This document shows positions 18,009-27,376 of a DNA stretch of 64,000 bases, in pieces. The stretch covers positions 1,059,001-1,123,000 of the forward strand of contig NC_010718.1 in the NCBI RefSeq assembly GCF_000020005.1, written 5' to 3'. Every line of letters begins with the position of its first letter. Positions within the stretch are counted from its first letter, which is position 1. The position numbers and the translations under genes were made by a program. The notes beneath the pieces were generated by a model, which made no database searches, was not told the DNA's origin, and saw only the letters and a program-made list of their open reading frames with translations. This stretch comes from Natranaerobius thermophilus JW/NM-WN-LF (GTDB lineage Bacteria; Bacillota; Natranaerobiia; Natranaerobiales; Natranaerobiaceae).

Positions 18009-19295
18009 GTGAAAACAAAAAGTACTTGGTTGGTTGTTGGGATGGCTTTATTATTAACTCTAGCAATAACTGGAATTGGTGTAGCTAGCAATAATGAAAA
18101 TCAAGAAGAAGATCAAAGCATTGGTTTAAAGATTGATGGTCAAGTAGTGGAAGTGGAAATGTACACAGAAGATGGAACTGCCTACGTGGATTCACAGTTC
18201 ATGACAGATGAGGATGGGGAAGACTCCGAGAATGTTTACGTACCTGTTAGAAAGCTGTTTGAAGAGCTTGGTGCCAAAGTAGATTGGGATAGTGAAAGCC
18301 GAACAATTATTATCGAATTGCCTGAAGATCAGGATTTTGGTAGCAACAATAATCATGATGACATGAAAGCAAAGGACATTGCTCTAAAAGCTGAAGAATT
18401 TATGATTGAGCAAAACAGTTATCGGATGCAAGGTGAAGGAATAATTAGTGTAGATTTTTCCATATCTGATATGCCAGAAATCGCATCGGCTGAAACTCTT
18501 CCAAAACTTCAATATCCTATAACCATGGAAGCCGGCTATAGTTATGACCCATTTATTATGCATATTACACAAAAACTAGAACTTCCTGGAGTTGGTTCGG
18601 AATTTGAAGGGGAGATTGAATCAGATCTTGAAGATGGGCTTGAAGAGATTGAAAATATCGATGAAATTGATGAGATCGACATGGGAGTAAGAGGTCAAGA
18701 AGAAATGTTAATAACTGAAGACGGAGTATTTCAAAGAATTAATGAGGATATTTGGGTGGTTAATGATTTCGATGAGCAAGGAATAGCAGATACTATGCAG
18801 TATTTAATCAACTTAGATCCATCAACTTCTCTTGAACTAGCTGAAGATTTAGGGATCTCATACCAATTGGAAGGTGTAGAAGAACTTGAAGGAGAAGATT
18901 ATTACGTATTATATCTAGATATAAATCAAGATGCTTTTGGTGAGATGATTGAACAATACTTTATTAACTATGAAAATGATGAGGAAATGGAAGAACTAAT
19001 TGACGAGATGATGGAAAACCTACAGCTTAACATGGAACAATACTGGTATATTCACCATGAAACTTTTGAAACTTCTCATGTTACAACAAATATGAACTAC
19101 GGAATAGATTTTGTTGAGAAAATGGAAGAACAAGAAATGGAAATGTCTTTTGATACTACCATAGAAATGGAAATGTCATTTTACGATTACGGGGAAGAAA
19201 TTGATTTTCCAGAAATAGAGGATCCAGTGGCATGGGACGATTATCTAGAGAAAATTTTGGAAGAGATAGAACAAATAGAACAGATACAAGAGTAG
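18009..19295 (+). CDS. Secreted stalk-domain protein with acidic C-terminal domain
   Basis: GTG 18009 follows GGGAGGT. The 428-residue protein has a signal peptide (residues 1-25, no lipobox), one copper-amine-oxidase-N-like stalk domain (about 40-110, with VYVPVRKLFEELGAKVDWDSES) and a C-terminal region of about 300 residues very rich in Glu/Asp. The latter resembles the LppX/DUF6612-type lipoprotein fold in strand pattern, but this is a guess. It should be surface-anchored or secreted. The acidic bias fits a halophile. Confidence 0.75.
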   Translation: MKTKSTWLVVGMALLLTLAITGIGVASNNENQEEDQSIGLKIDGQVVEVEMYTEDGTAYVDSQFMTDEDGEDSENVYVPVRKLFEELGAKVDWDSESRTIIIELPEDQDFGSNNNHDDMKAKDIALKAEEFMIEQNSYRMQGEGIISVDFSISDMPEIASAETLPKLQYPITMEAGYSYDPFIMHITQKLELPGVGSEFEGEIESDLEDGLEEIENIDEIDEIDMGVRGQEEMLITEDGVFQRINEDIWVVNDFDEQGIADTMQYLINLDPSTSLELAEDLGISYQLEGVEELEGEDYYVLYLDINQDAFGEMIEQYFINYENDEEMEELIDEMMENLQLNMEQYWYIHHETFETSHVTTNMNYGIDFVEKMEEQEMEMSFDTTIEMEMSFYDYGEEIDFPEIEDPVAWDDYLEKILEEIEQIEQIQE

Positions 19296-19365
19296 AAGTA
19301 TATGTTGTTGTAGAGCTGTTGTAGAAAGGAACTACCATAGAATGATATTCGAAAGATTTTTCCAC

Positions 19366-19402
19366 AAAGTTGCAGTTTTTCATGAGCTGCAACTTTTCTT
19401 AT
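19366..19402 (+). terminator. Intrinsic terminator after the stalk-domain gene
   Basis: AAAGTTGCAG / CTGCAACTTT stem (10 bp) followed by TCTT. Confidence 0.7.
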
Positions 19403-19498
19403 TGTAATAAGCTCACAATTAAACATCAGCTTCTGTAAACGACTCTTTACGAAATTTTAGAATTATTGTAAAATTCAGGCAAAACTGGAGGGATGAGG

Positions 19499-20413
19499 GT
19501 GTGTGAAATCATTAATGTGAAAGGCTTAACTACAGAGGATAGGAGTGGCCAATCATTAAATGATTTAAACTTTACTGTGAACCGAGGAGAAATTTTTGCT
19601 ATCTTAGGTCATTATGGAGCCGGAAAAACAACTTTGTTAGACTGTATGACTAGAATAAATACTCCGAGTCAAGGTTCTATAATTTATAATATTAATAGTA
19701 ACAAGGAAGATATCTATAAACATATAGGTGTGCAGATGCAAGCACAATATTTTGAACATCCATGGTTAACGGTAAAAGAAGTTTGTGAAATGTACAAAGA
19801 AATGTTCCAAAGTGATGTGGAGATAACGCAATTATTAGAAGAATTCAATTTACAGAAGCAAAGTAATACTTTTGTTGAGTATCTCTCAAATGATAATCAA
19901 AGAAAGCTCAATATTTTATTAACCCTTATTAAAGATCCAGAAATTATTTTTTTAGACGAACCGACAACAAATTTGAATCCAGTGCCAAGAAAAGAAGTTT
20001 TGGAAAACATAAAAAAGATACGGACTAATAGAAAAAAGACCATTGTTATGTGCACATACTTGATTAATGAAGTAGCTTATTTGGCCGATAGAACACTGGT
20101 TTTACACAAAGGAGAACAAGTGTGTTTAGATGAAGTATCTTCGATTTTAGAAGACTACTCACTAAAATGGCAGATCATTGAATTTCAGATTAAAGACCAA
20201 AAAGCGAGTTCACAGTTGATGAAATATCAGGTGACTCAATTGAGTGGTGATCGCTATAAATTGTTAACTTCCGACGCCCATAAGATGTTAACACAACTAA
20301 AGCAAGATGTAGATATAGTAGATGAAAAGATTAAAGATCCCACTTTAGAAGATATATTTAGTAAATTTGCCGGGTACAAAATAGATAGAGAGGGGAGGAT
20401 TGTTAATGAATAA
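19499..20413 (+). CDS. Degenerate ABC transporter ATP-binding protein
   Basis: The 304-residue ATPase has Walker A GHYGAGKTT and Walker B IIFLDEPTTNLNP, but the signature loop reads YLSNDNQRKLN in place of LSGGQ-like, and the usual H-loop His is replaced in VMCTYLINEVA. It may therefore bind ATP but hydrolyse it poorly or asymmetrically. I prefer GTG 19499 (7 bases after GGAGG) over ATG 19493, which is too close. It overlaps the permease/beta-lactamase fusion by 8 bp. Confidence 0.8.
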   Translation: MCEIINVKGLTTEDRSGQSLNDLNFTVNRGEIFAILGHYGAGKTTLLDCMTRINTPSQGSIIYNINSNKEDIYKHIGVQMQAQYFEHPWLTVKEVCEMYKEMFQSDVEITQLLEEFNLQKQSNTFVEYLSNDNQRKLNILLTLIKDPEIIFLDEPTTNLNPVPRKEVLENIKKIRTNRKKTIVMCTYLINEVAYLADRTLVLHKGEQVCLDEVSSILEDYSLKWQIIEFQIKDQKASSQLMKYQVTQLSGDRYKLLTSDAHKMLTQLKQDVDIVDEKIKDPTLEDIFSKFAGYKIDREGRIVNE

Positions 20414-22202
20414 CAAATTTGTACCCCTGCTTTCATACCAATTAAGATCTGATTTTAGAGATTATAGAAACTCAATTTTTATCATAGTGATCCCACTATT
20501 GCTAGTAACTTATTTAGTAATTACTGCCGAGGAAATGATGCAAGATGTCACTTCAATGCAATATATTGTTTTTGTAGTGGTTACTTCCATAATAATTAAC
20601 TTTGGAGGCAATCTTGCAAGATATCAAGAGTTTAATTCTTTTGCAAAGTATAAATTATTAGGGGTTCAACCATTCACTTTAGGTTTTAGTTTGTTTCTTA
20701 ATGCATTAATTTTTCAATTATTGAGTATTGCAATCATGATGGTTTATGTTGTAGCTATCTGGGGAGTGGAAATATCTTATGGAAGTATTCATAATATACT
20801 GATAACATTGGTATTAATCAACTTATTTCAAGTGGCCATTGCTTTTTTCATGACTAATATAGTTAATAATCAAAGAAATTATAATCGACTGGCTAAGATT
20901 ATTTCTTGTTACCAAATAATTTTACTAATATTCTACGTAAATTTCCAAATAGGGCCAGTTAGTACCATGATTCTGGAGATAATCAACCCTGTAGTGAACA
21001 GTTACATGACAATATCGGTAACATGGGTAGAAGGGCTAAGTATTTTTGAAGTTCTCAGGGAAATTGTTATTATTTTAGCCCTAACTGCCATATTGTTGGG
21101 ATTAAGTTCTAAATATTTTAAAGGTAAAGTAGGATTAAGAGTGCTAGTTCTAATTTTAAGTTTAGCAATAATTACCCCAGGTGTATCGGGCTATTTTCAG
21201 GAACCTGCTATAGCTACTAAATGGGAAGCTTCTTCACCAGAAGCAGAAGGATTTGATCCTCAGAAATTAGAAGAATTTATACAAAGCCTGGATCATTGGG
21301 GTAATGTTGACAGTCTGGTAATTATAAGAGAAGGGCAAGTAGTCGAAGAATACTACAGATATCCTCGCCTATTAGATAGTTATCCAATGTATTCTGTGAC
21401 AAAACCAATTACAGGATTTTTAGTAGGAATTGCTATTGATGAAGGTTATATCGATAGTGTTGACGAGAAAATAGGGACATACTTTCCAGAGCTTGAAGAA
21501 AAAAATCCTGAGATGAGAGAGATAACAATCGAAAATTTATTGCAAATGACAAGTGGAGTAGAATGGAACGAGGAAAATGTACGCTATTATGTTAAGAATA
21601 AAGAAGGAGAATTTAGAAATGATTGGACTCGTGCAGAAGTTTCAGGGGATCCCCTGGGTTATTATTTTTCAAAATCTATGGATGAAAGCCCTGGAGAAGC
21701 ATACTATTACAACTCCGCCGATAGTCATGTATTGTCACATATAATCGAAAAGGCTACAGGTATGAAGCCTTATGAGTTCGCTGATAAGTATCTGTTTGAA
21801 CCACTTGATATTAATATGTCATATCTCAGCTGGATAGCTGATGACTATGGAGTTAACTTAGGTGGCAGTGGAATTAAAATGCACACAAAGGATATGGCCA
21901 AAATTGGAGATCTAGCTTTAAATGATGGATCCTATAATGGAAAAGATGTGGTACCAGAAGAATGGATTGAAAGAACATTTCAAGATGGATCCGAGGTTAG
22001 TGATGATGTTAAATATGGCTATCACTGGTATATATACGAAGATTATCCGGATATCGAGTATAAATTTTATGGTCATACCGGATCGTTTGGCCAAGGGCTT
22101 TTTGTAGTGCCAGAACTAGACTTAGTTTTAGCATACAATTCGGATTCTAATCTCCGTAGACCCGTGATTACTGAACTTTTAGAAACAGTTGAAAAAGAAT
22201 GA
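20406..22202 (+). CDS. Fusion of ABC-2 type permease with class C beta-lactamase-like serine hydrolase
   Basis: The 598-residue protein begins at ATG 20406 (GAGGGGAGG upstream). Residues 1-265 hold about six hydrophobic helices in ABC-2 permease order. Residues about 275-598 are a beta-lactamase/PBP-like domain with SVTK (Ser330), a YYN/YNS second motif (about 434-437) and HTG near the end, so all three active-site elements are present. The last helix places the hydrolase outside. It could trim peptidoglycan peptides or an exported ester/peptide handled by the linked ATPase. Confidence 0.85.
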   Translation: MNNKFVPLLSYQLRSDFRDYRNSIFIIVIPLLLVTYLVITAEEMMQDVTSMQYIVFVVVTSIIINFGGNLARYQEFNSFAKYKLLGVQPFTLGFSLFLNALIFQLLSIAIMMVYVVAIWGVEISYGSIHNILITLVLINLFQVAIAFFMTNIVNNQRNYNRLAKIISCYQIILLIFYVNFQIGPVSTMILEIINPVVNSYMTISVTWVEGLSIFEVLREIVIILALTAILLGLSSKYFKGKVGLRVLVLILSLAIITPGVSGYFQEPAIATKWEASSPEAEGFDPQKLEEFIQSLDHWGNVDSLVIIREGQVVEEYYRYPRLLDSYPMYSVTKPITGFLVGIAIDEGYIDSVDEKIGTYFPELEEKNPEMREITIENLLQMTSGVEWNEENVRYYVKNKEGEFRNDWTRAEVSGDPLGYYFSKSMDESPGEAYYYNSADSHVLSHIIEKATGMKPYEFADKYLFEPLDINMSYLSWIADDYGVNLGGSGIKMHTKDMAKIGDLALNDGSYNGKDVVPEEWIERTFQDGSEVSDDVKYGYHWYIYEDYPDIEYKFYGHTGSFGQGLFVVPELDLVLAYNSDSNLRRPVITELLETVEKE

Positions 22203-22291
22203 TATGAAAATGATGTGATCCGAATAAATTTGGTTTAATTTAAATTGTATAAACTGTATTAAAAAATTGAAATTGTTGAAACAGTTAAAGC

Positions 22292-22347
22292 AAAAAGGGA
22301 CTGTCCCCAAACTAAATGATAATTTTGGGTTACAGTCCCTTTTTTCT
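22292..22347. terminator. Bidirectional terminator between the fusion gene and pmbA
   Basis: A 13-bp perfect stem AAAAAGGGACTGT / ACAGTCCCTTTTT serves the convergent genes on both sides. Confidence 0.85.
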
Positions 22348-22363
22348 TATATTAATAATTAAA

Positions 22364-23680
22364 TTACTCTCCTACAATACTAGCTTCACTGAACAATACC
22401 ATGGGAGAATAGCCCATGTAATAGAATATACTTCTCATGGCTTCATATTCTGTGCCGACAGCTTCTACTTTTTGAAAGAGATCATAAATATTACCAGCAA
22501 TCATGCTACCTTTTACTTCTCCCACTAATTCACCGTTTTCAATCAGATAACCTGAGGAAATGTTCATAGAAAAGTCACCTTGATTTATATTACCAGTATG
22601 AGCTCCCATTACGCCTGTTATTAACAGGCCTCTATCTACATTCTTGATAAGCTCTGCATCTGATTTTGACTTACCTTCAACTACCAGGTTTGAGTCGAAA
22701 ACTGAAGGTTTATCTTCAATTTCTTTAGAGAATAAGGTCCTTTTAAATGCATTACCTGTTGGCTTTAAGTCTAATTCTTTAGTTTGACTGAGACCTAGTA
22801 AGTAATTCTTCAGGACTCCCTTATCATATAAGATGGTATTTTGTGCTGGGGTCCCTTCATCGTCAAAGGGACAAGAATTACATCCGTAGGGCATTTTACC
22901 GTCATCTCTAATCGTGATGTTTTCTGAAAACAGCTGTTCACCTAGTTTGTCTTTTACTGGAGAAATCCCTTTATTTATATTTTCACCATTAACACCAGCT
23001 AAGACTCTCAACATTAAAGCACCCATGGTTTTGCCACTGAATATCACTGGCATTTGTTCGTTTTCTAATGAAACAGGGTGATCACCTAAACGGTGTCGCT
23101 TGATTAGATTCTGAATACTTTCATTGCTAACTTTAGGTAGCTTTGCACTGGAATACTCTTTGTTTGCGCCTGTAAAGCCTTTATCTGTTAGTGTGTTTAA
23201 ACCTAATGAAAAATTAGTGTAATCATAGCTGTTATTGAAACCAGTACTGTTTAGTAAATGAATTTTCTTAAATGATTTTTGGAGCTTAACATCAAACTTA
23301 ATATCTGGACCGGCCTCTTTTAATCGATTGTAATAATCAAAAGCAAGTTGGGATAATTCTTTACTGCTCATATTTTTAACTTCTTCAGAATATGTAGGGA
23401 CTTCATGATAGTTTTCATTAGGAAAGGATACCGCCTCGGATTTTTGGTTTTCTAAAGCTATAACTGCTCGGTCGATGATACTATCATCCTCTAAAGATGT
23501 GGAAACTGCAGCTCCCATATTTCCATCTCTGATAATCCTCAAAGCTACTTCTGTTTTTTTCTCTGAATTTATTCCTTTCATTTCACCCATTTTAACTGAA
23601 GCAGAAGTATTAAAAACTTCTCTCATGTAAACTTCAGCTTCATCGGCAACTTTTAAGGCTTTATTTAACAAATTTTCCAT
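22364..23680 (-). CDS. pmbA: TldE/PmbA family protein
   Basis: The 438-residue protein is the catalytically inactive partner type of the TldD/TldE metalloprotease: it lacks HExxxH but has the GVNGENINKGISPVKDKLGE and YGCNSCPFDDEGTPAQ stretches typical of the family. It should form a heterodimer with TldD that degrades unfolded or modified peptides. It begins 1 bp after the tldD stop codon, so the two are translationally coupled. Confidence 0.92.
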   Translation of the reverse strand: MENLLNKALKVADEAEVYMREVFNTSASVKMGEMKGINSEKKTEVALRIIRDGNMGAAVSTSLEDDSIIDRAVIALENQKSEAVSFPNENYHEVPTYSEEVKNMSSKELSQLAFDYYNRLKEAGPDIKFDVKLQKSFKKIHLLNSTGFNNSYDYTNFSLGLNTLTDKGFTGANKEYSSAKLPKVSNESIQNLIKRHRLGDHPVSLENEQMPVIFSGKTMGALMLRVLAGVNGENINKGISPVKDKLGEQLFSENITIRDDGKMPYGCNSCPFDDEGTPAQNTILYDKGVLKNYLLGLSQTKELDLKPTGNAFKRTLFSKEIEDKPSVFDSNLVVEGKSKSDAELIKNVDRGLLITGVMGAHTGNINQGDFSMNISSGYLIENGELVGEVKGSMIAGNIYDLFQKVEAVGTEYEAMRSIFYYMGYSPMVLFSEASIVGE

Positions 23681-23681
23681 G

Positions 23682-25034
23682 TTATTTTCCCCCTATGCCC
23701 ATATTTTTAACTTTGATTGGGGCTGAACCCTTTCCGGATTGGATTAAAATTTGACCGGCTTTTCCGCAACCACCGGATTTAGAAAACTCAACTTTGTTAC
23801 CAATCATTTCTATATTTTTCAAAGTGGTAAATAAATGGCCAGTTAGAGCAATATCTCTAACTAGTCCTTTGATCTCTCCATTTTCTATTTTATAACCACC
23901 CTGGACTGCGAAGGTAAAAGTTTCGCCACTGGTTTGACCACCGGCAGAACCAAAAAGATATAGGCCATTATCAATTGATTTGACCATTTCATCAAAAGAG
24001 TGTTTATCTTTATCTATATAAATATTACCCATACGGACAATTGGAGTAAAACCAAAGTTTTTTGCCCTGGCATGGCCGGTAAGTTCTTCTTCCATTAGAT
24101 TTGCACTTTCTAAAGAATGAAGCCGCCCGCTTAACTTGCCATTTTTGATTAAGTAAGTCGGTTTGGCCTTGATCCCTTCGTGATCGTAAATATAGCTACC
24201 CGGATGTCCCTTTTTGGTTGGATCGTCAATAACATTGAACTCTTCTACTGCAAATTCAGAACCTAAAGTCATAGTTTCAGCTAGAGTTTTGTTGCCAATA
24301 AGATTATCCGCTTCACTTAAATGCCCAAAGGCTTCATGTATGAAAAGACCTCCCACATCACTGTCCAAGATAACATCATAATTACCTCCGGAAATTGGCT
24401 CGGCATCTAAGAGATCCACAGTCTGCTGGGCTTTGGCAGAAACAATATCTTCTTGCTCAAGGAGCCCTGAGTAGTCGTCACTACCGCCCAAGGAAAGTCG
24501 TGTAGTTTGAGTTAAGTTATCCTTTTTCGAAGTAATTTTAAATGAAATCCCACAGATCAGTTCTTCCTGACGGACTTCCGTTCCGCGATTATTCAAAATT
24601 AAAGTATCGGTAAACTGTTCAAAGTAGTTAGAATCAAGATCCACAATATTATCTTTTTCCATTATAATGTTTATGTATTTTTCTAATAAGGCTTTTTTGT
24701 CTTCAATAGAGACTTGACGGGGATCTATCTTGGGATTGATTTTTACATGGTCTTTGTTCACCTCAACATTCTTTAGTTCCGAGTTACCACTAATCAAATC
24801 ACTAGCAGTTTTGGCTTCTTTGACGGCAAAATTGATATCCTTTGGATCTGTAAAAGAAAATGTACCAAAACCACCGCCGGATAATACCCGGACATTCCCT
24901 CCACTTTTCCTAATTTCTGAAACCTCATCAATCTCTTTGTTGGTTCCTTTGATAGAAGTTAAGGAAAAATCTTGATACCTGAGATCACAAAAGTCTTCTT
25001 GTAAAAGAGAATCCTTTAAAAATTTTAAATCCAT
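23682..25034 (-). CDS. tldD: Metalloprotease TldD
   Basis: The 450-residue protein has the zinc site GGLFIHEAFGHLSEAD (HExxxH at about residue 233) and the conserved C-terminal GGCGKAGQ segment. AGGAGGAAGAGT precedes ATG 25034. Together with PmbA it forms a proteolytic chamber acting on peptides, including some RiPP precursors and CcdA-like antitoxins in other bacteria. Nothing nearby looks like a RiPP precursor. Confidence 0.93.
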   Translation of the reverse strand: MDLKFLKDSLLQEDFCDLRYQDFSLTSIKGTNKEIDEVSEIRKSGGNVRVLSGGGFGTFSFTDPKDINFAVKEAKTASDLISGNSELKNVEVNKDHVKINPKIDPRQVSIEDKKALLEKYINIIMEKDNIVDLDSNYFEQFTDTLILNNRGTEVRQEELICGISFKITSKKDNLTQTTRLSLGGSDDYSGLLEQEDIVSAKAQQTVDLLDAEPISGGNYDVILDSDVGGLFIHEAFGHLSEADNLIGNKTLAETMTLGSEFAVEEFNVIDDPTKKGHPGSYIYDHEGIKAKPTYLIKNGKLSGRLHSLESANLMEEELTGHARAKNFGFTPIVRMGNIYIDKDKHSFDEMVKSIDNGLYLFGSAGGQTSGETFTFAVQGGYKIENGEIKGLVRDIALTGHLFTTLKNIEMIGNKVEFSKSGGCGKAGQILIQSGKGSAPIKVKNMGIGGK

Positions 25035-25050
25035 ACTCTTCCTCCTCGAT

Positions 25051-25089
25051 ATGTGATATTTCTGAAAATTCTACTTCATTGTATCACAT
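25051..25089. promoter_or_regulatory. Inverted repeat upstream of tldD
   Basis: ATGTGATA (25051-25058) and TATCACAT (25082-25089) form a perfect 8-bp repeat 23 bp apart just before the tldD start; it could be an operator. The rest of 25035-25327 shows no gene. Confidence 0.35.
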
Positions 25090-25327
25090 TTTATTAAATT
25101 TTAAACCAGATTATAGTAGATGTAGGTAGAAACTGTTAGTCAAATTCCAGATAGGTATATAAATAGCCAAAAGGTGTGCAGATGTATATATTCCTGCTAG
25201 ATATTTCAACGGTTTAATCACTCAAAGTGATTTTAGAGATTTGCTATTATTTCTTTTCATTGATACATTAGTAAACATATCTTTAAAACCATATAATCTA
25301 ACAAAAACGGAAAGGAGATTCAGTTTT

Positions 25328-26224
25328 ATGTGTAAAAAGTTACTTGTTACACTAACTATTCTTTTACTAACAGCAAGTTTTGCGGTTGGTTGTGATGGGG
25401 GTTCAGAAGAAGACGGAGATGCGTCAGTTCCTGAACGATTTGATAATGAAATTGTAGGTATAGACTCTGGTGCTGAGATTATGGGCACAGTAGAAAATGA
25501 AGTCATGGTGGAATACGGCCTGGATGAGTACGATCTTGTTGAATCTAGTGAAGCTGGTATGATTACTGAAATTGATTCTAGGGTAGATGACGAGGAATGG
25601 GTAGTGGGGATCGGTTGGACACCTCACTGGAAAATCCCAGAATATGATATGAAATTTTTAGAAGATCCTAAAGGTATATTTGGTGAAGCGGAAAATATCA
25701 AAGCATTAAGTAGAGCAGGTTTTACTGATGACATGCCTGAAGTTAGTCAAACTTTACAAAATTTTTATTTGACAGAAGATCAACTTGGTGAGTTGATGGC
25801 ATTAGTAGAAGACACAGATAGTAACGAGAGGGAAGTTGTTAAAGAGTGGGCTGAAGACAATCAAGATGTAATTTCTGAATGGGTGCCAGAAGATCCCGAT
25901 GGGGAAGGCGAGACAGTAGAGCTTTTATACAATAACTGGACTGATGCTATTGCTTCCACTAATCTAATAGCTTATGTCTTGGAAGAGGAAATGAATTATG
26001 AAGTAGAAATGGAAATGGTGGATGTGGCTTTTGTTTTTGAAGGCTTAGCTAGTGGAGACTACGATGCCATGGTTTGTGCCTGGTTACCATTAACTCAAGC
26101 AAATTATTGGGAAGAATACGGAGATGACTTGGAAGACTTGGGTCCTATCTTTGAAGGAGCAAAATTAGGGTTGGTAGTTCCCGATTATGTTGAAATAGAC
26201 TCCATTGAAGAAATGGCTGAATAA
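25328..26224 (+). CDS. Glycine-betaine/carnitine-type ABC substrate-binding lipoprotein (OpuAC-like)
   Basis: ATG 25328 follows AAAGGAG. The 298-residue protein has a signal peptide with lipobox FAVGC (Cys21-23 region), then the OpuAC halves in Bacillus order: the IDSGAEIMG lobe with WTPHW and EDPKGIFG, followed by the NNWTDAIAST lobe with CAWLPLTQANYW. The Trp residues fit the aromatic cage for quaternary ammonium. No ABC ATPase or permease gene is adjacent, so it must use a transporter encoded elsewhere. It precedes the carnitine operon. Confidence 0.9.
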   Translation: MCKKLLVTLTILLLTASFAVGCDGGSEEDGDASVPERFDNEIVGIDSGAEIMGTVENEVMVEYGLDEYDLVESSEAGMITEIDSRVDDEEWVVGIGWTPHWKIPEYDMKFLEDPKGIFGEAENIKALSRAGFTDDMPEVSQTLQNFYLTEDQLGELMALVEDTDSNEREVVKEWAEDNQDVISEWVPEDPDGEGETVELLYNNWTDAIASTNLIAYVLEEEMNYEVEMEMVDVAFVFEGLASGDYDAMVCAWLPLTQANYWEEYGDDLEDLGPIFEGAKLGLVVPDYVEIDSIEEMAE

Positions 26225-26310
26225 ATTTTATCAAGTTTTAGAGGTGCTATTAGGAAAATTTAATAGCCAAGTTAAGTATAATTTAGTTTTATTGTCACAG
26301 GATTAAAAGG

Positions 26311-26345
26311 GAACCTCCTGTCAAAATCGGGAGGTTCTTTCTTAA
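26311..26345 (+). terminator. Intrinsic terminator after the OpuAC-like gene
   Basis: GAACCTCC / GGAGGTTC stem followed by TTTCTTAATT. Confidence 0.75.
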
Positions 26346-26363
26346 TTAATATTTACAGTTAGA

Positions 26364-26426
26364 CAATTGTTTCTGTTAGATAATTGTTTCTGATGCAATT
26401 GTTTCGGATTATTTATCCAATTGTTT
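26364..26426. promoter_or_regulatory. Four direct repeats of (C/T)AATTGTTT before the carnitine operon
   Basis: Copies lie at 26364-26372, 26381-26389, 26396-26404 and 26418-26426, starting 17, 15 and 22 bp apart, directly upstream of the first operon gene. This looks like a cluster of binding sites for one regulator, probably responsive to carnitine or osmolarity; no regulator gene is adjacent. Confidence 0.5.
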
Positions 26427-26466
26427 ATTAAGAAGAGTATTAATGAGTACAAAGGAGGTAAGTTAT

Positions 26467-27348
26467 ATGCCTAAAAAACCTGTATTAACCTGCGCAATCA
26501 CAGGAGCTGGAGATACAATTAGTAAAAATAAACATGTTCCAGTGACTCCTAAAGAAATTGCTGATTCAGCTATCGCAGCAGCAAAAGCTGGTGCAACTGT
26601 TGCCCATATTCATGCCCGTGATCCTGAAACTGGTGGTGTGAGTCATAATGTGGAGTATTACCGTGAAACTGTTTCACGAATTAGGGAAGCGGAAACTGAT
26701 GTTATCGTTAATATCACAGCTGGGGGTGGAGGAGATTTAATCTTAAATGCTGCTGATCCTACCAAGGCTGGACCTGGTTCTGATATTCAAACCCCTGAAG
26801 AACGCCATGAGCCTATTAAAGAACTGTTACCAGAGATGTGTAGCTTGGACTGTGGTAGTACCAATATGGGGGATATGATCTATGTAAATCCAGCTGAATG
26901 GGTACGTAAACAAGCCAAATTGATTCAAGAATCGGGGGTAAAACCAGAAATAGAGTGTTTTGACACAGGTCACATTCACTTGTCAAAACAAATAATTCAA
27001 GAAGGATTGGTGGATGGAACACCATTATATCAATTTTGTTTGGGAATTCCATGGGGCGCGGAAGCAGACATAGAGACTTTAGTAAGTATGAAGAATAAAA
27101 TACCAGCAAACGCTGAATGGTCTGCCTTTGGTATCGGAAGGATGCAGTTCCCCATTGCCGCTCATTCAGCATTAATGGGTGGTAATATCCGTGTAGGTTT
27201 AGAAGATAATTTGTATTTAAAAAAAGGTGTACTTGCGACTAATGAACAACTGGTGGATAAAGCTATAGATTTACTGGGCCACTTCGGAATGGAACCCATG
27301 ACACCAGCAGAAGCTAGAGAGCATTATAATTTACTGGATCCAAAATAA
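26467..27348 (+). CDS. BKACE-family beta-keto acid cleavage enzyme (3-dehydrocarnitine cleavage)
   Basis: The 293-residue TIM-barrel enzyme has TCAITGAGDT at the start, the Zn-binding HIHARDPETGG (HxH) and the NITAGGGGD and FDTGHIHLS regions. BKACE enzymes transfer or cleave beta-keto acids with acetyl-CoA, giving acetoacetate plus a CoA ester. Next to a carnitine dehydrogenase and a thioesterase, the expected reaction is 3-dehydrocarnitine + acetyl-CoA to betainyl-CoA + acetoacetate. I start it at ATG 26467 after AAAGGAGG; the ATG at 26443 lies upstream of that site. Confidence 0.88.
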   Translation: MPKKPVLTCAITGAGDTISKNKHVPVTPKEIADSAIAAAKAGATVAHIHARDPETGGVSHNVEYYRETVSRIREAETDVIVNITAGGGGDLILNAADPTKAGPGSDIQTPEERHEPIKELLPEMCSLDCGSTNMGDMIYVNPAEWVRKQAKLIQESGVKPEIECFDTGHIHLSKQIIQEGLVDGTPLYQFCLGIPWGAEADIETLVSMKNKIPANAEWSAFGIGRMQFPIAAHSALMGGNIRVGLEDNLYLKKGVLATNEQLVDKAIDLLGHFGMEPMTPAEAREHYNLLDPK

Positions 27349-27376
27349 ATTCAATAAAGAAAGCAGGTGATTACAA

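Noticed and set aside
25328-26224. Substrate-binding protein halves in swapped order compared with ProX-type proteins.
   Set aside because: The Bacillus OpuAC has the same order, so this is the normal form of this subfamily and not a new rearrangement.
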